Shown here piece after piece: positions 46,116-55,358 of a stretch of DNA of 62,427 nt. The notes below the pieces were generated by a model. That model searched no databases and was not told the DNA's origin. It worked only from the letters and a program-made list of their open reading frames with translations. The position numbers and the translations under genes were made by a program. Source of the DNA: DTKY01 sp037440765 (GTDB lineage Bacteria > Acidobacteriota > Terriglobia > Bryobacterales > Bryobacteraceae); contig JBBITL010000023.1 of NCBI GenBank assembly GCA_037440765.1, positions 1 through 62,427 of the forward strand, given 5' to 3'. How positions within the stretch are numbered: position 1 is the stretch's first letter; every line of letters begins with the position of its first letter.

Positions 46116-47257
46116 GCGATCTTCCTCGCCAGCCGCCTGGTGGCGCCCACAATCAACAGGGAGGAGTACGCCACCAGCAGCGCAATCTCGACCCACAGGA
46201 CGTGGAAGGGCACCCCTTTGAGGAAGATCCCCTTCAGGATCGTGATGAAGTAGCGCGAGGGGAACAGGTAACTCACGGCCTGGATCACCACCGGCATGTT
46301 CTCGATGGCGAATATGAACCCCGAAAGCAGAAAGGCCGGCAGGAACGAGGTGAGCATTCCCAACTGGTAGGCCATCAACTGGTTGCGCGTGGAGGCCGAG
46401 ATGAAGATCCCCCAGAACAGCACGCCCACCAGGAAGATGCAGCTCGTCGCCACCAGCAGCAGGGGGTCCCCGCGCAGCGGGACCTTGAACAGGAATACGC
46501 CCACGGCGACTGCGATAAGCGTGTCGGTCAGCCCCAGGGCGAAGTAGGCCAGCATCTTGCCGAGCACGATCTCGTGCGCCCGCACCGGGGTGGAAAGGAG
46601 CTGCTCCATGGAGCCGTGCTCCCATTCCCGGGCGATGGTCAGCGACGTGATCATGGCGGCGATGATCATGATGATGACCGAGATCAGGCCCGGAACAATG
46701 TAGTTGCGCGAGACCATCTCGCTGTTGAACCAGACCCGCATCTGCGCATCGACCGGCGCTTCCAACCGCCCTCCGCCTTTGCGCACGAGCGCCTGGGAGC
46801 GAAGCTCGAAAGCGTAGTCGCGCGCCAGCGCCTCGGCGTAGCCGAGCGCTATGGAGGCCGTGTTGGAGTCGCTGCCGTCCAGGATCAACTGCACGTCCGC
46901 TTCACGCGAACTGAGCAGATTGCGCGAGTAGTCCGGCGGGATGACCACGGCCAGCAGGCACTGGTTCCTGTTGATCGCCTCCTCGATGGTGCGGTAGCCG
47001 TCGACGGTGCCGCGAATCTGGAAGAAGCGCGACCCGGCGAACCGGTCGGCGAGCTCACGGCTCTGGGGGCTCCCGTCCTGGTCGTAGATCAGCGTTGGGA
47101 TGCGGTCCACGTCCAGCGTGAGAGCGTAGCCGAACAGCAGCAGCATCAGCACGGGCACGGCCAGCGCCATCAGCAGGCTGCGCGCGTCCCGCACGATGTG
47201 CAACCCCTCCTTGCGGGCTATGGCGAGCGTCCGGGACAGGGAGCGGCGGAAGTTCAC
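46112..47257 (-). CDS. ABC-2 type permease, first subunit of an efflux ABC transporter
   Basis: 381 residues. GTG start at 47257 overlaps the ATPase stop as GTGA. YALTLDVDRIPTLIYDQDGSPQSRELADRF in the periplasmic loop and AREWEHGSMEQLLSTPVRAHEIVLGKMLAYF in the membrane region match the YbhS/YhiI-like permeases. It is about 30% similar by eye to the adjacent permease, which suggests tandem duplication. Partner ATPases are encoded immediately upstream. Confidence 0.93.
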   Translation of the reverse strand: MNFRRSLSRTLAIARKEGLHIVRDARSLLMALAVPVLMLLLFGYALTLDVDRIPTLIYDQDGSPQSRELADRFAGSRFFQIRGTVDGYRTIEEAINRNQCLLAVVIPPDYSRNLLSSREADVQLILDGSDSNTASIALGYAEALARDYAFELRSQALVRKGGGRLEAPVDAQMRVWFNSEMVSRNYIVPGLISVIIMIIAAMITSLTIAREWEHGSMEQLLSTPVRAHEIVLGKMLAYFALGLTDTLIAVAVGVFLFKVPLRGDPLLLVATSCIFLVGVLFWGIFISASTRNQLMAYQLGMLTSFLPAFLLSGFIFAIENMPVVIQAVSYLFPSRYFITILKGIFLKGVPFHVLWVEIALLVAYSSLLIVGATRRLARKIA

Positions 47258-48003
47258 GTGACCTGGCTCTCCTCCTGCTCGATGGTGGAGACGAAGACCT
47301 CCTCCATCGACGCCTTGCCCGCGGCCCGCTTGAGCGACGCCGGCGTGTCCATTGCGACGATCCTGCCCTTGTGCATCAGCGCCAGCCGGTGGCAGTACTC
47401 GGCCTCATCCATGTAGTGGGTGGTGACGAACACCGTGCGGCCCTCGCCGGAGAGCTGGTAGATCAGGTCCCAGAACCGGCGCCGGGCTATGGGATCCACC
47501 CCCGAAGTGGGCTCGTCCAGAAACATGATGGGAGGCTCGTGGAGGATGGCGCAGCCGAGCGCCAGCCGCTGCTTCCAGCCGCCGGCCAGCAGGCGCGTCA
47601 TGGTGGAGCGGTGGCCGGCGAGGCCCGCCATGCTCAGCGCGAAGTCCCGGCGCTCGCCGAAGCGGTCCTTGGCCACGCCGTAGACGCCGCCGAAGAAGTC
47701 CAGGTTCTCCTCCACTGTCAGATCGTCGTACAGGGAGAACTTCTGCGACATGTAGCCGATGGTCTGGCGCACCGCCTCCGGCTCGCGCGCCACGTCAAGG
47801 CCTCCCACCATGGCCGTCCCCGCGGTCGGGCGCAGGAGCCCGCACAGGATCCGGATCACCGTGGACTTGCCGGCGCCATTGGGCCCGAGAAAACCGAATA
47901 TCTCGCCGCGGGCCACCCGGAACGAAACGCGGTCCACGGCCACGAACCCGCCGAACGTCTTCACCAGTCCGTCAGCCTCAACCGCCGCGCCGTTCGCCGT
48001 CAT
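47254..48003 (-). CDS. ABC transporter ATPase, second of a tandem pair
   Basis: 249 residues. Walker A GPNGAGKST (40-48), signature variant LLAGGWKQRLALG in place of LSGGQ, and Walker B IMFLDEPTSGVDP. The LAGGW signature is like the second half of E. coli YbhF. Its start (ATG at 48003) overlaps the upstream ATPase stop by four bases, so the pair works as a split YbhF. It powers the two downstream permeases. Confidence 0.94.
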   Translation of the reverse strand: MTANGAAVEADGLVKTFGGFVAVDRVSFRVARGEIFGFLGPNGAGKSTVIRILCGLLRPTAGTAMVGGLDVAREPEAVRQTIGYMSQKFSLYDDLTVEENLDFFGGVYGVAKDRFGERRDFALSMAGLAGHRSTMTRLLAGGWKQRLALGCAILHEPPIMFLDEPTSGVDPIARRRFWDLIYQLSGEGRTVFVTTHYMDEAEYCHRLALMHKGRIVAMDTPASLKRAAGKASMEEVFVSTIEQEESQVT

Positions 48004-48941
48004 GCGGCCTCCGCCGATGCCTTCCGGATCATGAGAATGAACACGTCCTCAAGCGACGGCTCAGCCGGCTGGAACTCAGCAGGTCCGAGCCCGCGCGCGT
48101 CGAGCTCGGCGGCCAGGCCCTGAGGCGTGGCGCGCCCCGGCTTCAGGAAGGCATGCAGGTCCGCTCCGAACGGCTCCACGCTGGCGATCCCTTCGTGCGT
48201 TTCCAGCCAGGCCTTGGCTTCGCGGTGGCGCGGGCACCGGATCTTGTAGCAAGCCTCCACGGTGCGGGCGCGGAAGGCGGCCGGGGTGTCGCAGTGGATC
48301 ATACGGCCGCGGTGCATCAACCCCACCCGGCCGCATCGCTCGGCCTCGTCCAGGTAGGCCGTGGTCACCATAACGGTCATGCCTTCCCGCACAAGCTGGT
48401 AGAGGATCAGCCAGAAGTCGCGGCGGGAGACCGGATCGACACCGTTGGTCGGCTCGTCCAGCAACAGAACGCGGGGCCTGTGCAGCAGCGTGCACATCAG
48501 CGCCAGTTTCTGCTTCATGCCGCCCGACAGGCGTCCCGCCAGGCGGCTCCGGAAGGGCGCCATGCGGGTCATGTGCAGCAGCCGGGGTATGAGTTCCCGG
48601 CGCTCGCGCCGTGGCATGCCGAACAGGTCGGCGTAGAACGACATGTTCTCGTCCAAGCTGAGATCCGGATACAGACCGAAGCGCTGCGCCATGTAGCCGA
48701 TGCTGTCCTTGACCTTGCCGGTCGCGAGCGCTGAGTTGTGGCCCGCCACAAACGCCGCCCCCTCAGTCGGCTCCACCAGGCCGGTCAGCAGCCTCAGCGT
48801 GGTAGTCTTGCCGGCGCCGTCCGGACCCACCAGGCCGAAGATCTCGCCCTCGGCGACCTCCAGGCTCAGGCGATCGACCGCCACCAGCGGCCCGAACCGC
48901 CGCGTGAGGCCCTCGGCCCGGATGATGGGGGCGCCATTCAC
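48000..48941 (-). CDS. ABC transporter ATPase, first of a tandem pair
   Basis: 313 residues, GTG start overlapping the HlyD stop (GTGA). Walker A GPDGAGKTT (39-47, with Asp in place of the usual Asn), signature RLSGGMKQKLALMCTLLHRP, and Walker B VLLLDEPTNGVDP. About 90 C-terminal residues form an extra accessory domain (CPRHREAKAWLETHEG). It corresponds to the first half of fused YbhF-type ATPases. Confidence 0.94.
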   Translation of the reverse strand: MNGAPIIRAEGLTRRFGPLVAVDRLSLEVAEGEIFGLVGPDGAGKTTTLRLLTGLVEPTEGAAFVAGHNSALATGKVKDSIGYMAQRFGLYPDLSLDENMSFYADLFGMPRRERRELIPRLLHMTRMAPFRSRLAGRLSGGMKQKLALMCTLLHRPRVLLLDEPTNGVDPVSRRDFWLILYQLVREGMTVMVTTAYLDEAERCGRVGLMHRGRMIHCDTPAAFRARTVEACYKIRCPRHREAKAWLETHEGIASVEPFGADLHAFLKPGRATPQGLAAELDARGLGPAEFQPAEPSLEDVFILMIRKASAEAA

Positions 48942-50149
48942 TTTGTCCCCCCGGCCCCTTGTCCGCCAGTCTCCCCCTCGCCGGTCAGCACCTCGGCGTC
49001 GGCCGGCATGTTCAGCTTCAGTTCGCGTTCCGGGTTGGGCAGATCGACCTTTATCCGGTAGACCAGTTTCACGCGCTCCTCGGGCGTCTGTATCTGCCTG
49101 GGGGTGAACTCCGCCTGCGAGGCTATGAAGGACAGCCGCCCCCAGTAGATCTTGCCGGGGTAGGAGTCAGTTGTGACACGCACCCGCTGGCCAAGTTTCA
49201 CCCTGCCAAGCATGGTCTCGGTGACGTACCCGCGCAGCCAGGGATGATGGATGTCGCCCAGCGTGACGATGGTGGCGCCGGCGGCCACGGTCTCTCCGGG
49301 TTCAGCGGACTTGACCAGCACCACCCCGTCGATAGGGGAGAACAGCTCGGCGTCGGCCAGTTGGGAGCCGATCACGGCCAGTTGCGCGCGGGCGCGTTCG
49401 ACCTCGGCGCGGCGGGCGTCGACCTCCTGTTCCCGCCGCCTTAATTCCAGGCGCGAGGCTTCGGCAAGCTGAACGGAAGCCCTGGCCCGTTCGGCCTGCG
49501 CGCGGGCGGCGTCGATGGTCTCCCGGCGGGGGCCCTCCATCACCAGGGCCAGCCGCTGTTCCACCTGCCTGAGCGCGGCCGAGGCGCGCTCGTGCTGCGT
49601 GCGGAACTGGTCGTACTGGGCGGCCGAGATGTCTTCGTTCTTGTAGAGTGTCTGGGCGCGCTGCCAGTCGCTGGCCGCGCGCGCCAGCTCGGTGCGGGCC
49701 GAGTCGGCCGCGGCGCGTGCCTCCTGCACTTCCTGCGGCCGGGCGCCCGCCACCAGTTCGCGCAAACGCGCCTCGGCCTGTTGCTGGTCGGCCCGGGCCG
49801 CGGCTACGGTGCCCTGCACGGTTTCGCGCTGGTATTCGATCGACGTCTGAAGCTGCGCCAGTTGGGAGTGGGCGGCGGCCAGCGCGGCCCGCTGGGCGTC
49901 ACGCTGACTCTCCAGTTGCACGCGGTCCAGCCGCGCCAAGGGCATGCCCTTGGTGACGGTGTCGCCTTCCTTGACCAGCAACTCGGCCAGCCGGCCGGCG
50001 GTCTTGAAGGAAATCTTCACCTCAGCCAGCTCGATGTTGCCGGAAAAGGCGACCGCGTCAGAGGCCGGCGCGTTCCGGCGGCTGAAGTAGAACCCGCCGG
50101 CCGTCAGCAGGCCGAGCGCCAGAATCACCGGGACGATTCGTTTCTTCAT
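48938..50149 (-). CDS. HlyD-family membrane fusion protein (YbhG-like)
   Basis: 403 residues. N-terminal membrane helix (about 4-22, IVPVILALGLLTAGGFYF), lipoyl halves AGRLAELLVKEGDTVTKGMPLARLDR and VVLVKSAEPGETVAAG flanking a long coiled-coil hairpin (about 75-245), and a C-terminal barrel. It connects the inner-membrane ABC pump to the TolC channel encoded 13 bases upstream. Confidence 0.94.
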   Translation of the reverse strand: MKKRIVPVILALGLLTAGGFYFSRRNAPASDAVAFSGNIELAEVKISFKTAGRLAELLVKEGDTVTKGMPLARLDRVQLESQRDAQRAALAAAHSQLAQLQTSIEYQRETVQGTVAAARADQQQAEARLRELVAGARPQEVQEARAAADSARTELARAASDWQRAQTLYKNEDISAAQYDQFRTQHERASAALRQVEQRLALVMEGPRRETIDAARAQAERARASVQLAEASRLELRRREQEVDARRAEVERARAQLAVIGSQLADAELFSPIDGVVLVKSAEPGETVAAGATIVTLGDIHHPWLRGYVTETMLGRVKLGQRVRVTTDSYPGKIYWGRLSFIASQAEFTPRQIQTPEERVKLVYRIKVDLPNPERELKLNMPADAEVLTGEGETGGQGAGGTK

Positions 50150-50162
50150 TGAGTGACCCCTT

Positions 50163-51485
50163 CTAGTCGACCATCTGCCGCAGGGTGCCCATGGCCTGCC
50201 ACAGGTCCAGGCAGGCCCTGCTCCTGAGGAACAGGGCGGCTATGTGATTGTCACGAGCGCGCGCCAGCCGGGTCTGCGCGTCGGTCACCTCCAGGCTGCC
50301 GGCGACACCGGCCTGGTAGCGCCGCTGAGCCTGCTCCAGTTCGGCCTGCACCTGGGCCAGGCCCTCGGCGGCCACCGCGACCTGTTTGCGCGACGAATCC
50401 AGGTCGTCGAGCGCCAGCCGCACCTCGAGCTCGATCTGCCGGCGCAGGTCGGCCGTGCGAAGCCGCTCCTGCTCGTACTGGCTGCGGCTCTCGCCGCGCC
50501 TGGCGTCCCGGCGGCCGCCGTCAAAGACGGGGACCCGCACCGAAACGCCGTAGGTTCGGGTTGGGATGGCATTGGTGATGCCGTTGCCGATGCTGCCGTA
50601 GTCGGCGAACCCGGCCACCGTCGGCAGGCGCTCGAGCTTCACGCCGCTGTAGGAGGCCCGGGCCGCTTCCTCGCGCTTCTGCTGTGCCTTCCAGTCGGCC
50701 CTGGTCTGGAGAGCCGTCCGGGCGGCCTCCTCGGGGGAAACCGCGCCCGGCTCGCGCAGTTCCATTCCGCCGGCCAGGCGGACCGGGGTGTCGAGTGGAA
50801 TGCCTATCGCCCTCAGGAGTTCCAGTTGCGCCTGCCGCCGGTCGTTCTGGGCCAGCAGATGCTGCTGGCTGGCCTGGGCCAGTTGCACGCGGGCGCGCGT
50901 CACCTCTATGCCGGTCCCCGTGCCGGCCGCCTTCTGGTTGACGGCCAGTTCGAGCAGGCTCCCGGCCAGCCTGGCGTCGGCCTCGGCCGATTCCACCCTG
51001 GCCTGGCTGCGCACCGCGGACAGGAACATGATCGCCACAGACCAGGCGACCTGATCCCGCACCGCTTCACTGTCGGCGCCGGCGGCCTGCATGGCCGTGC
51101 GCGATGCCTGGTAGCGGCGCATGGCGCCGAAATCCAGCAGGGTCTGCGAGAGGCTGGCCCGCGCGTCGAAGACGTTGAACGGCCCGGCCAGCCTGGGGAA
51201 CTCGAAGCCCGGCACCGGCAGGTCGATCTTCAACCCGAAGGCCGCCAGGTTGCGGGTCTGGCTGGTTTCCGAGACCGAGCCTTCCAGGTTGGGAAGCAGC
51301 GCGGCCCTGGCCTGAAGCGACCGGCTGTGCGCCTGCTGGACGGCCTCCTGTACGATCCTGACCCGCGCGTTGCCGTCCGGCGCCAGGGCCATGCCTATGG
51401 CCTGCTTGAGGCTGAGTTCGACCGGCGGAGCCTGAGCCGCCAGAAAGACCGGCACAAGAAAAACAAAAGAGGCTGGCCTGATCAT
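50163..51485 (-). CDS. TolC-family outer membrane efflux protein
   Basis: 440 residues with a signal peptide (ASFVFLVPVFLAAQ). Two TolC repeats (about 40-235 and 250-430) with ARASLSQTLLDFGAMRRYQASR, QLAQASQQHLLAQND, VPVFDGGRRDARRGESR and QAQRRYQAGVAGSLEVTDAQTRLARARDN. It forms the outer-membrane exit duct for the operon's ABC pump. It starts six bases after the tetR stop. Confidence 0.95.
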   Translation of the reverse strand: MIRPASFVFLVPVFLAAQAPPVELSLKQAIGMALAPDGNARVRIVQEAVQQAHSRSLQARAALLPNLEGSVSETSQTRNLAAFGLKIDLPVPGFEFPRLAGPFNVFDARASLSQTLLDFGAMRRYQASRTAMQAAGADSEAVRDQVAWSVAIMFLSAVRSQARVESAEADARLAGSLLELAVNQKAAGTGTGIEVTRARVQLAQASQQHLLAQNDRRQAQLELLRAIGIPLDTPVRLAGGMELREPGAVSPEEAARTALQTRADWKAQQKREEAARASYSGVKLERLPTVAGFADYGSIGNGITNAIPTRTYGVSVRVPVFDGGRRDARRGESRSQYEQERLRTADLRRQIELEVRLALDDLDSSRKQVAVAAEGLAQVQAELEQAQRRYQAGVAGSLEVTDAQTRLARARDNHIAALFLRSRACLDLWQAMGTLRQMVD

Positions 51486-51491
51486 AAGTGT

Positions 51492-52142
51492 TCAACTCCG
51501 TTTCAGCTTCGCCGGCGCGGCTCGCAGCCCGGCGGCGACGAAGGCGACCAGCCGTTCCAGCGTGTCCTCTACATCGGTGGCCTCGCACTGCCCGCCCGAG
51601 ATCACCTTCAGATGCTCGGCGCCTGCCAGTGTGTGGGCCATGACGCCCACCGAGAAGTGCATCCTCCAGAGGAGGTCAATCTGGTCGAGACCAGGCAGGG
51701 CTCTCCGGAAGGCATCGGTGAAAGGCTTGCTGATTTCCCTCATCAGTTCGAAGAAGGCCTGCCTGGCGGGGCCGGAAGGCTCGGCATATGTGCGGCCGAA
51801 CAGCCGGCCTACGGCCGCCCCGTGTGGCTCCCGCCGCATGAGAAGAACAGGTCGAACAAACGCCCGTATGACTTCTTCCAAGTCTGGTGGTCCATCCTCC
51901 GTGGCCTCCAGGCAGGACTTGAGCGCCTCCAGTCGGCTTCGATTGAGCGGGCCTATCCGGCGGGCGAAAACCGCCCGGATGAGTTCATCCTTGGAGCGGA
52001 AGTGGTAGTTGACGGCGGCTAGGTTGACATCGGCGGAGGAGGTTATGGCGCGCAGCGAGGTGGCTTCAAAGCCGTGCTCCGCGAAGAGCGACTCTGCTGA
52101 ATCTAGAATTTTGTCCTTTGTTGAAACGTTCGACTCATACAT
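51492..52142 (-). CDS. TetR-family regulator (CecR-like) of the efflux operon
   Basis: 216 residues. N-terminal HTH at about 8-55: STKDKILDSAESLFAEHGFEATSLRAITSSADVNLAAVNYHFRSKDEL. The C-terminal part (RFARPVLLMRREP-like LLMRREPHGAAVGRLFGRTYAEPSG) resembles the DUF1956 group that includes E. coli CecR, which controls ybhFSR. It is first in the operon and probably autoregulates it via the inverted repeat that overlaps its start (52121-52155). Confidence 0.9.
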   Translation of the reverse strand: MYESNVSTKDKILDSAESLFAEHGFEATSLRAITSSADVNLAAVNYHFRSKDELIRAVFARRIGPLNRSRLEALKSCLEATEDGPPDLEEVIRAFVRPVLLMRREPHGAAVGRLFGRTYAEPSGPARQAFFELMREISKPFTDAFRRALPGLDQIDLLWRMHFSVGVMAHTLAGAEHLKVISGGQCEATDVEDTLERLVAFVAAGLRAAPAKLKRS

Positions 52143-52155
52143 ACAAACGCTTCAA
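52121..52155. promoter_or_regulatory. candidate TetR operator overlapping the tetR start
   Basis: TTGAAACGTTCG (52121-52132) and CAAACGCTTCAA (52144-52155) are inverted, matching at 10 of 12 positions, separated by 11 bases. The pair straddles the tetR ATG at 52142, so binding would block transcription start of the operon. Confidence 0.5.
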
Positions 52156-52166
52156 TCATACGAATA

Positions 52167-52194
52167 GAGGAACGCCCTGTCAAGGGCGTTCCTC
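52167..52194 (-). terminator. hairpin after the TonB-receptor gene, possible terminator
   Basis: A perfect 12-bp stem GAGGAACGCCCT (52167-52178) and AGGGCGTTCCTC (52183-52194) with a four-base loop lies just beyond the receptor stop. It has no clear T-run in either direction (TATTCG follows on the minus strand), so it may be only a weak or rho-assisted terminator. Confidence 0.5.
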
Positions 52195-52215
52195 ACTTGG
52201 AAAGGCTGCTCCGGC

Positions 52216-55200
52216 CTAGAATACGAAGCGCGCGCCCAGTTGCACCTGGCGCTCGCGCGTCAGGTTGGTCCCGGTCGCTGAGATCGACTGGAAATCCGTA
52301 CGCGGGAACAGCACCAGGTTGCGGATGTTGTACTGGGTGGTGACGATGCTGGTGACGTTGATGCGGTTGAACACGTTGAAGCCTTCGGCGATTAACTGAA
52401 GCCGGTACCGCTCAGCGAACCGGAATTCGCGGGCCACTCGCGCGTCCACGGTAGCCCCGCCGGGGCTGGTGAACACGTTGCGCCCGCGGAACGGCGCCCG
52501 GGTGCTCCCGCCCACGCCCAGCAGACCGGAGGCTGTGCCGGCCGGAGACGGGCTGCCGGAAACTGTCCCGTCATAGGGCCGCCCGTCGTGCAGGGTCAGG
52601 ATCCCCGAGAGCTGAAAGCCGTCCAGCGCTGCTCTCAGTGGACGCAACTGGATCCGGCTGAAGGGCGGGATCCAGTAGGCGGAAGCGGTAAACCGCTTGC
52701 GCTGGTCCAGGCTGGAAAGGCCGTAGTCCTGGCGCAGGTCGAGGGGATTCATCGGCTGGTTCGAGCTGGTGAAGGTGATCAGGCTCTGGCCGTTGTCCTG
52801 GGCCTTGGAGATGGTCAGCGCGGCCTGCATCTGGAAGCCGCGCGAGAACCGGTGCCTGGCCTGGAGCACGAAGCCGTTGTACCAGGAGTTGACCACGCTG
52901 TCGGCCACCGTCATGAACCCGTAGCTGGTGTTCGGCCGGGCCCCGGCAAAAAAGGGCACGCTGAAGGTGCTTGCCACGTCGTTGCAGACCGTGCTGGTGC
53001 CGACCTGCGGCACGGCGCATTCGGTGTAGGTCCGCGTGGTGGGGGTGGCCAGGTTGGTATCGCGGAATACCGGCAGCCGCTGCCCTCGCGAGGCCATGTA
53101 GGTGGCATTGAGCGTGAGGTTGCGGACCAGTTCCTGCTCCACGGAGAACTCCATCTGGTAGATCAGGGGGTTGGCGAAGTCGTCGGATGCGAAAACCACG
53201 TCGGGCCTGCCCGCCGCTCCCGTGGGGATGGCCGAAAGCACGTTGGGGAAGACCGGCGAGCCAGCCGTGGCGGGCTGGAAGGTGTAGCTCATGAACCGCA
53301 CGCCGTTGTTGGTCATCAGGTTGACGATGGTGGAGTTCTGCGTGCGCCCGTAGTACATCCCGGCGCCGGCGCGGATGGCGGTTTTCTGCTTCCTGAACGG
53401 GTCCCAGGACAGGCCCACGCGGGGGCCGAAGTTGTTGCGGTCGGTGTTGATCTTCTGCGTGGCCGGAATGGCCGGGTTGCCGGCCAACTTCGGCATGGTT
53501 TGAAGGTCGTAGCGCAGGCCGAGGTTCAGCGTGAGGTTGGCGAGCGGCTTGAAGCTGTCCTCCACGTAGGCGGCCCAGTCCACGGTGCTGAACTCGGTCT
53601 TGCCTCCGAGGTTCAGCGAGTCGAAGGACTGGAAGAAGTTGGTGTAGTGCTTGCCGACTATTCCCGGAGCGGTGGTGTCGGCCTGGCAGTTCTTCAGGGG
53701 CAGGGGGAGGGCCGGGTTGGCGCAGTCCAGGGCGAAGTCGTTCAGCAATGAGAAGTTGTATTCCCCTCCGCCGCGGAACAGGTTGACCATTTTGTCCTTG
53801 ACGCGCGTGACGTCGTAGCCGAACTTGATGGAGTGGCGGCCTCGCAGATAGCTGAAGTCCTGGGAGGCCTGCCAGCGGCGCTCATCCGGGTACGCCGAGC
53901 GCGGCAGAAAGTTCGCCATGCCGAAGTCGACTCCGTTGGTCACCGTCACGTAGGGTCCGGGGGCGTTGGGCATCTGGTACTCGAAGTCGCGGCCCCACTG
54001 CACTCGCAGTTCGCTCACCAGCCGGCTGGTTACGGTGGCCGTCCAGCGGCCGATCACGGTCTCGGTTTCCACTCCGTCGCTGCCGTTGCCGGACTCATGA
54101 ACGCGGTGCGTGGGCGCCGTCTGTATGCCGTTAGGCGAATCCCACCTCAGAATGTTGACGGTGGCCGAAAGCTGGTTGCGCGGGCTGAGGTTGTAGTCCA
54201 CCCGCGACAGGCCCAGCCACTGGTTGCCCTGGCGGTCCTGCGGCCCCGTTAGGCCCCTGTAGAAGTTGAGCACGTTGGCGAAGCCCGGCGCGGTTCCCGT
54301 TGAGCTCAGGAAGGCGGCCGAGACGGGCACCACCACGGCCGGAAACACGCGCTTCTGCTGGTCGTAGCTCAGGAAGTAGAACAGCTTGTCCTTGATGATG
54401 GCGCCGCCGCCGGAGGGGCCGAACTGCTGGCGCCGGTCCTTGGGCTTCGGAGCCAGGCCCAGGCCCCGGAGCGTTGGCCCGGCGATGGAGTTGGTGGCGT
54501 TCAGCGACTGGTCGCGGATCAGGTAGAAGAACGTGCCGTGCAGTTCGTTGGTTCCGCTCTTGGTGACGGCGTTGACCACGCCGCCGGCCGAACGGCCGTA
54601 TTGCGCCGAGAAGTTGCTGGTCCCGACCTGGAACTCCTGCACAGCCTCCGAGCTGATGCCGTAAGCCAGCCGCGTGCGGCCCTTGGCCTCCGAGAAGAAG
54701 GCCTGGTTGTTGTCCATGCCGTCGATCATGTTGTTGTTGTAGAGGCCGGAGATGCCGCGGAACGTGATCAGTCCGAACCCGCCGTCGTTGGTGGCGCCCG
54801 GCGTAGTCATGACGAAGGCGTCCCACCGGCGCCCGTTGAGCGGGAGGTTGCGCATGTCGTTCAGGTTGACGACCGTGCTGACCCCGGCCTTCTCCACCTG
54901 CACGGCGGCGGCGTTGGCCTCGACCGTCACCGTCTCGGACGCAGAGGAGACCGTCAGGCCCAGATCCACCGTGGTTCTGGACCCGATGGACAGCGTGATC
55001 CCGGTGCGCACCAGCGTGGCGAAGCCCGGTTTCGCCGCCCTGATTTCGTACTGGCCGGGCTGAAGAGCGACCACCTCGTAACGGCCGGCGTCATTGGATG
55101 TGACGTTGCGCGTTACGTTCGTGTCCACGTTGCGGACCGTCACCTCGGCCAGCGGCACCACCGCGCCGCTGGGGTCCGTGACGACGCCGAGAAGGCTCGC

Positions 55201-55281
55201 CGTACCCGCCGAGGATTGCCCGAAAGCCGCCCCGGCCAATACCAGGCACACCAATGCCAAATGCAGAATGTTCCTTTTCAT
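52216..55281 (-). CDS. Oar-like TonB-dependent outer membrane receptor
   Basis: 1021 residues. Signal peptide MKRNILHLALVCLVLAGAAFG, then a carboxypeptidase-regulatory-like domain (about 28-112: ASLLGVVTDPSGAVVPLAEVTVRN, YEVVALQPGQYEIRA), a plug (about 120-230), and a beta-barrel ending in Phe (QLGARFVF). Large Oar-like receptors of this design are the most expanded outer-membrane family in Acidobacteriota. The substrate is unknown, perhaps oligosaccharide or peptide. No SusD-like gene accompanies it. Confidence 0.94.
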   Translation of the reverse strand: MKRNILHLALVCLVLAGAAFGQSSAGTASLLGVVTDPSGAVVPLAEVTVRNVDTNVTRNVTSNDAGRYEVVALQPGQYEIRAAKPGFATLVRTGITLSIGSRTTVDLGLTVSSASETVTVEANAAAVQVEKAGVSTVVNLNDMRNLPLNGRRWDAFVMTTPGATNDGGFGLITFRGISGLYNNNMIDGMDNNQAFFSEAKGRTRLAYGISSEAVQEFQVGTSNFSAQYGRSAGGVVNAVTKSGTNELHGTFFYLIRDQSLNATNSIAGPTLRGLGLAPKPKDRRQQFGPSGGGAIIKDKLFYFLSYDQQKRVFPAVVVPVSAAFLSSTGTAPGFANVLNFYRGLTGPQDRQGNQWLGLSRVDYNLSPRNQLSATVNILRWDSPNGIQTAPTHRVHESGNGSDGVETETVIGRWTATVTSRLVSELRVQWGRDFEYQMPNAPGPYVTVTNGVDFGMANFLPRSAYPDERRWQASQDFSYLRGRHSIKFGYDVTRVKDKMVNLFRGGGEYNFSLLNDFALDCANPALPLPLKNCQADTTAPGIVGKHYTNFFQSFDSLNLGGKTEFSTVDWAAYVEDSFKPLANLTLNLGLRYDLQTMPKLAGNPAIPATQKINTDRNNFGPRVGLSWDPFRKQKTAIRAGAGMYYGRTQNSTIVNLMTNNGVRFMSYTFQPATAGSPVFPNVLSAIPTGAAGRPDVVFASDDFANPLIYQMEFSVEQELVRNLTLNATYMASRGQRLPVFRDTNLATPTTRTYTECAVPQVGTSTVCNDVASTFSVPFFAGARPNTSYGFMTVADSVVNSWYNGFVLQARHRFSRGFQMQAALTISKAQDNGQSLITFTSSNQPMNPLDLRQDYGLSSLDQRKRFTASAYWIPPFSRIQLRPLRAALDGFQLSGILTLHDGRPYDGTVSGSPSPAGTASGLLGVGGSTRAPFRGRNVFTSPGGATVDARVAREFRFAERYRLQLIAEGFNVFNRINVTSIVTTQYNIRNLVLFPRTDFQSISATGTNLTRERQVQLGARFVF

Positions 55282-55358
55282 AGCCCTTCACCCAATTGTG
55301 TAGGATACCCGAAAACAACCCCACAAGTGATGTCGAAAGGATTACACTACGGTGACAG

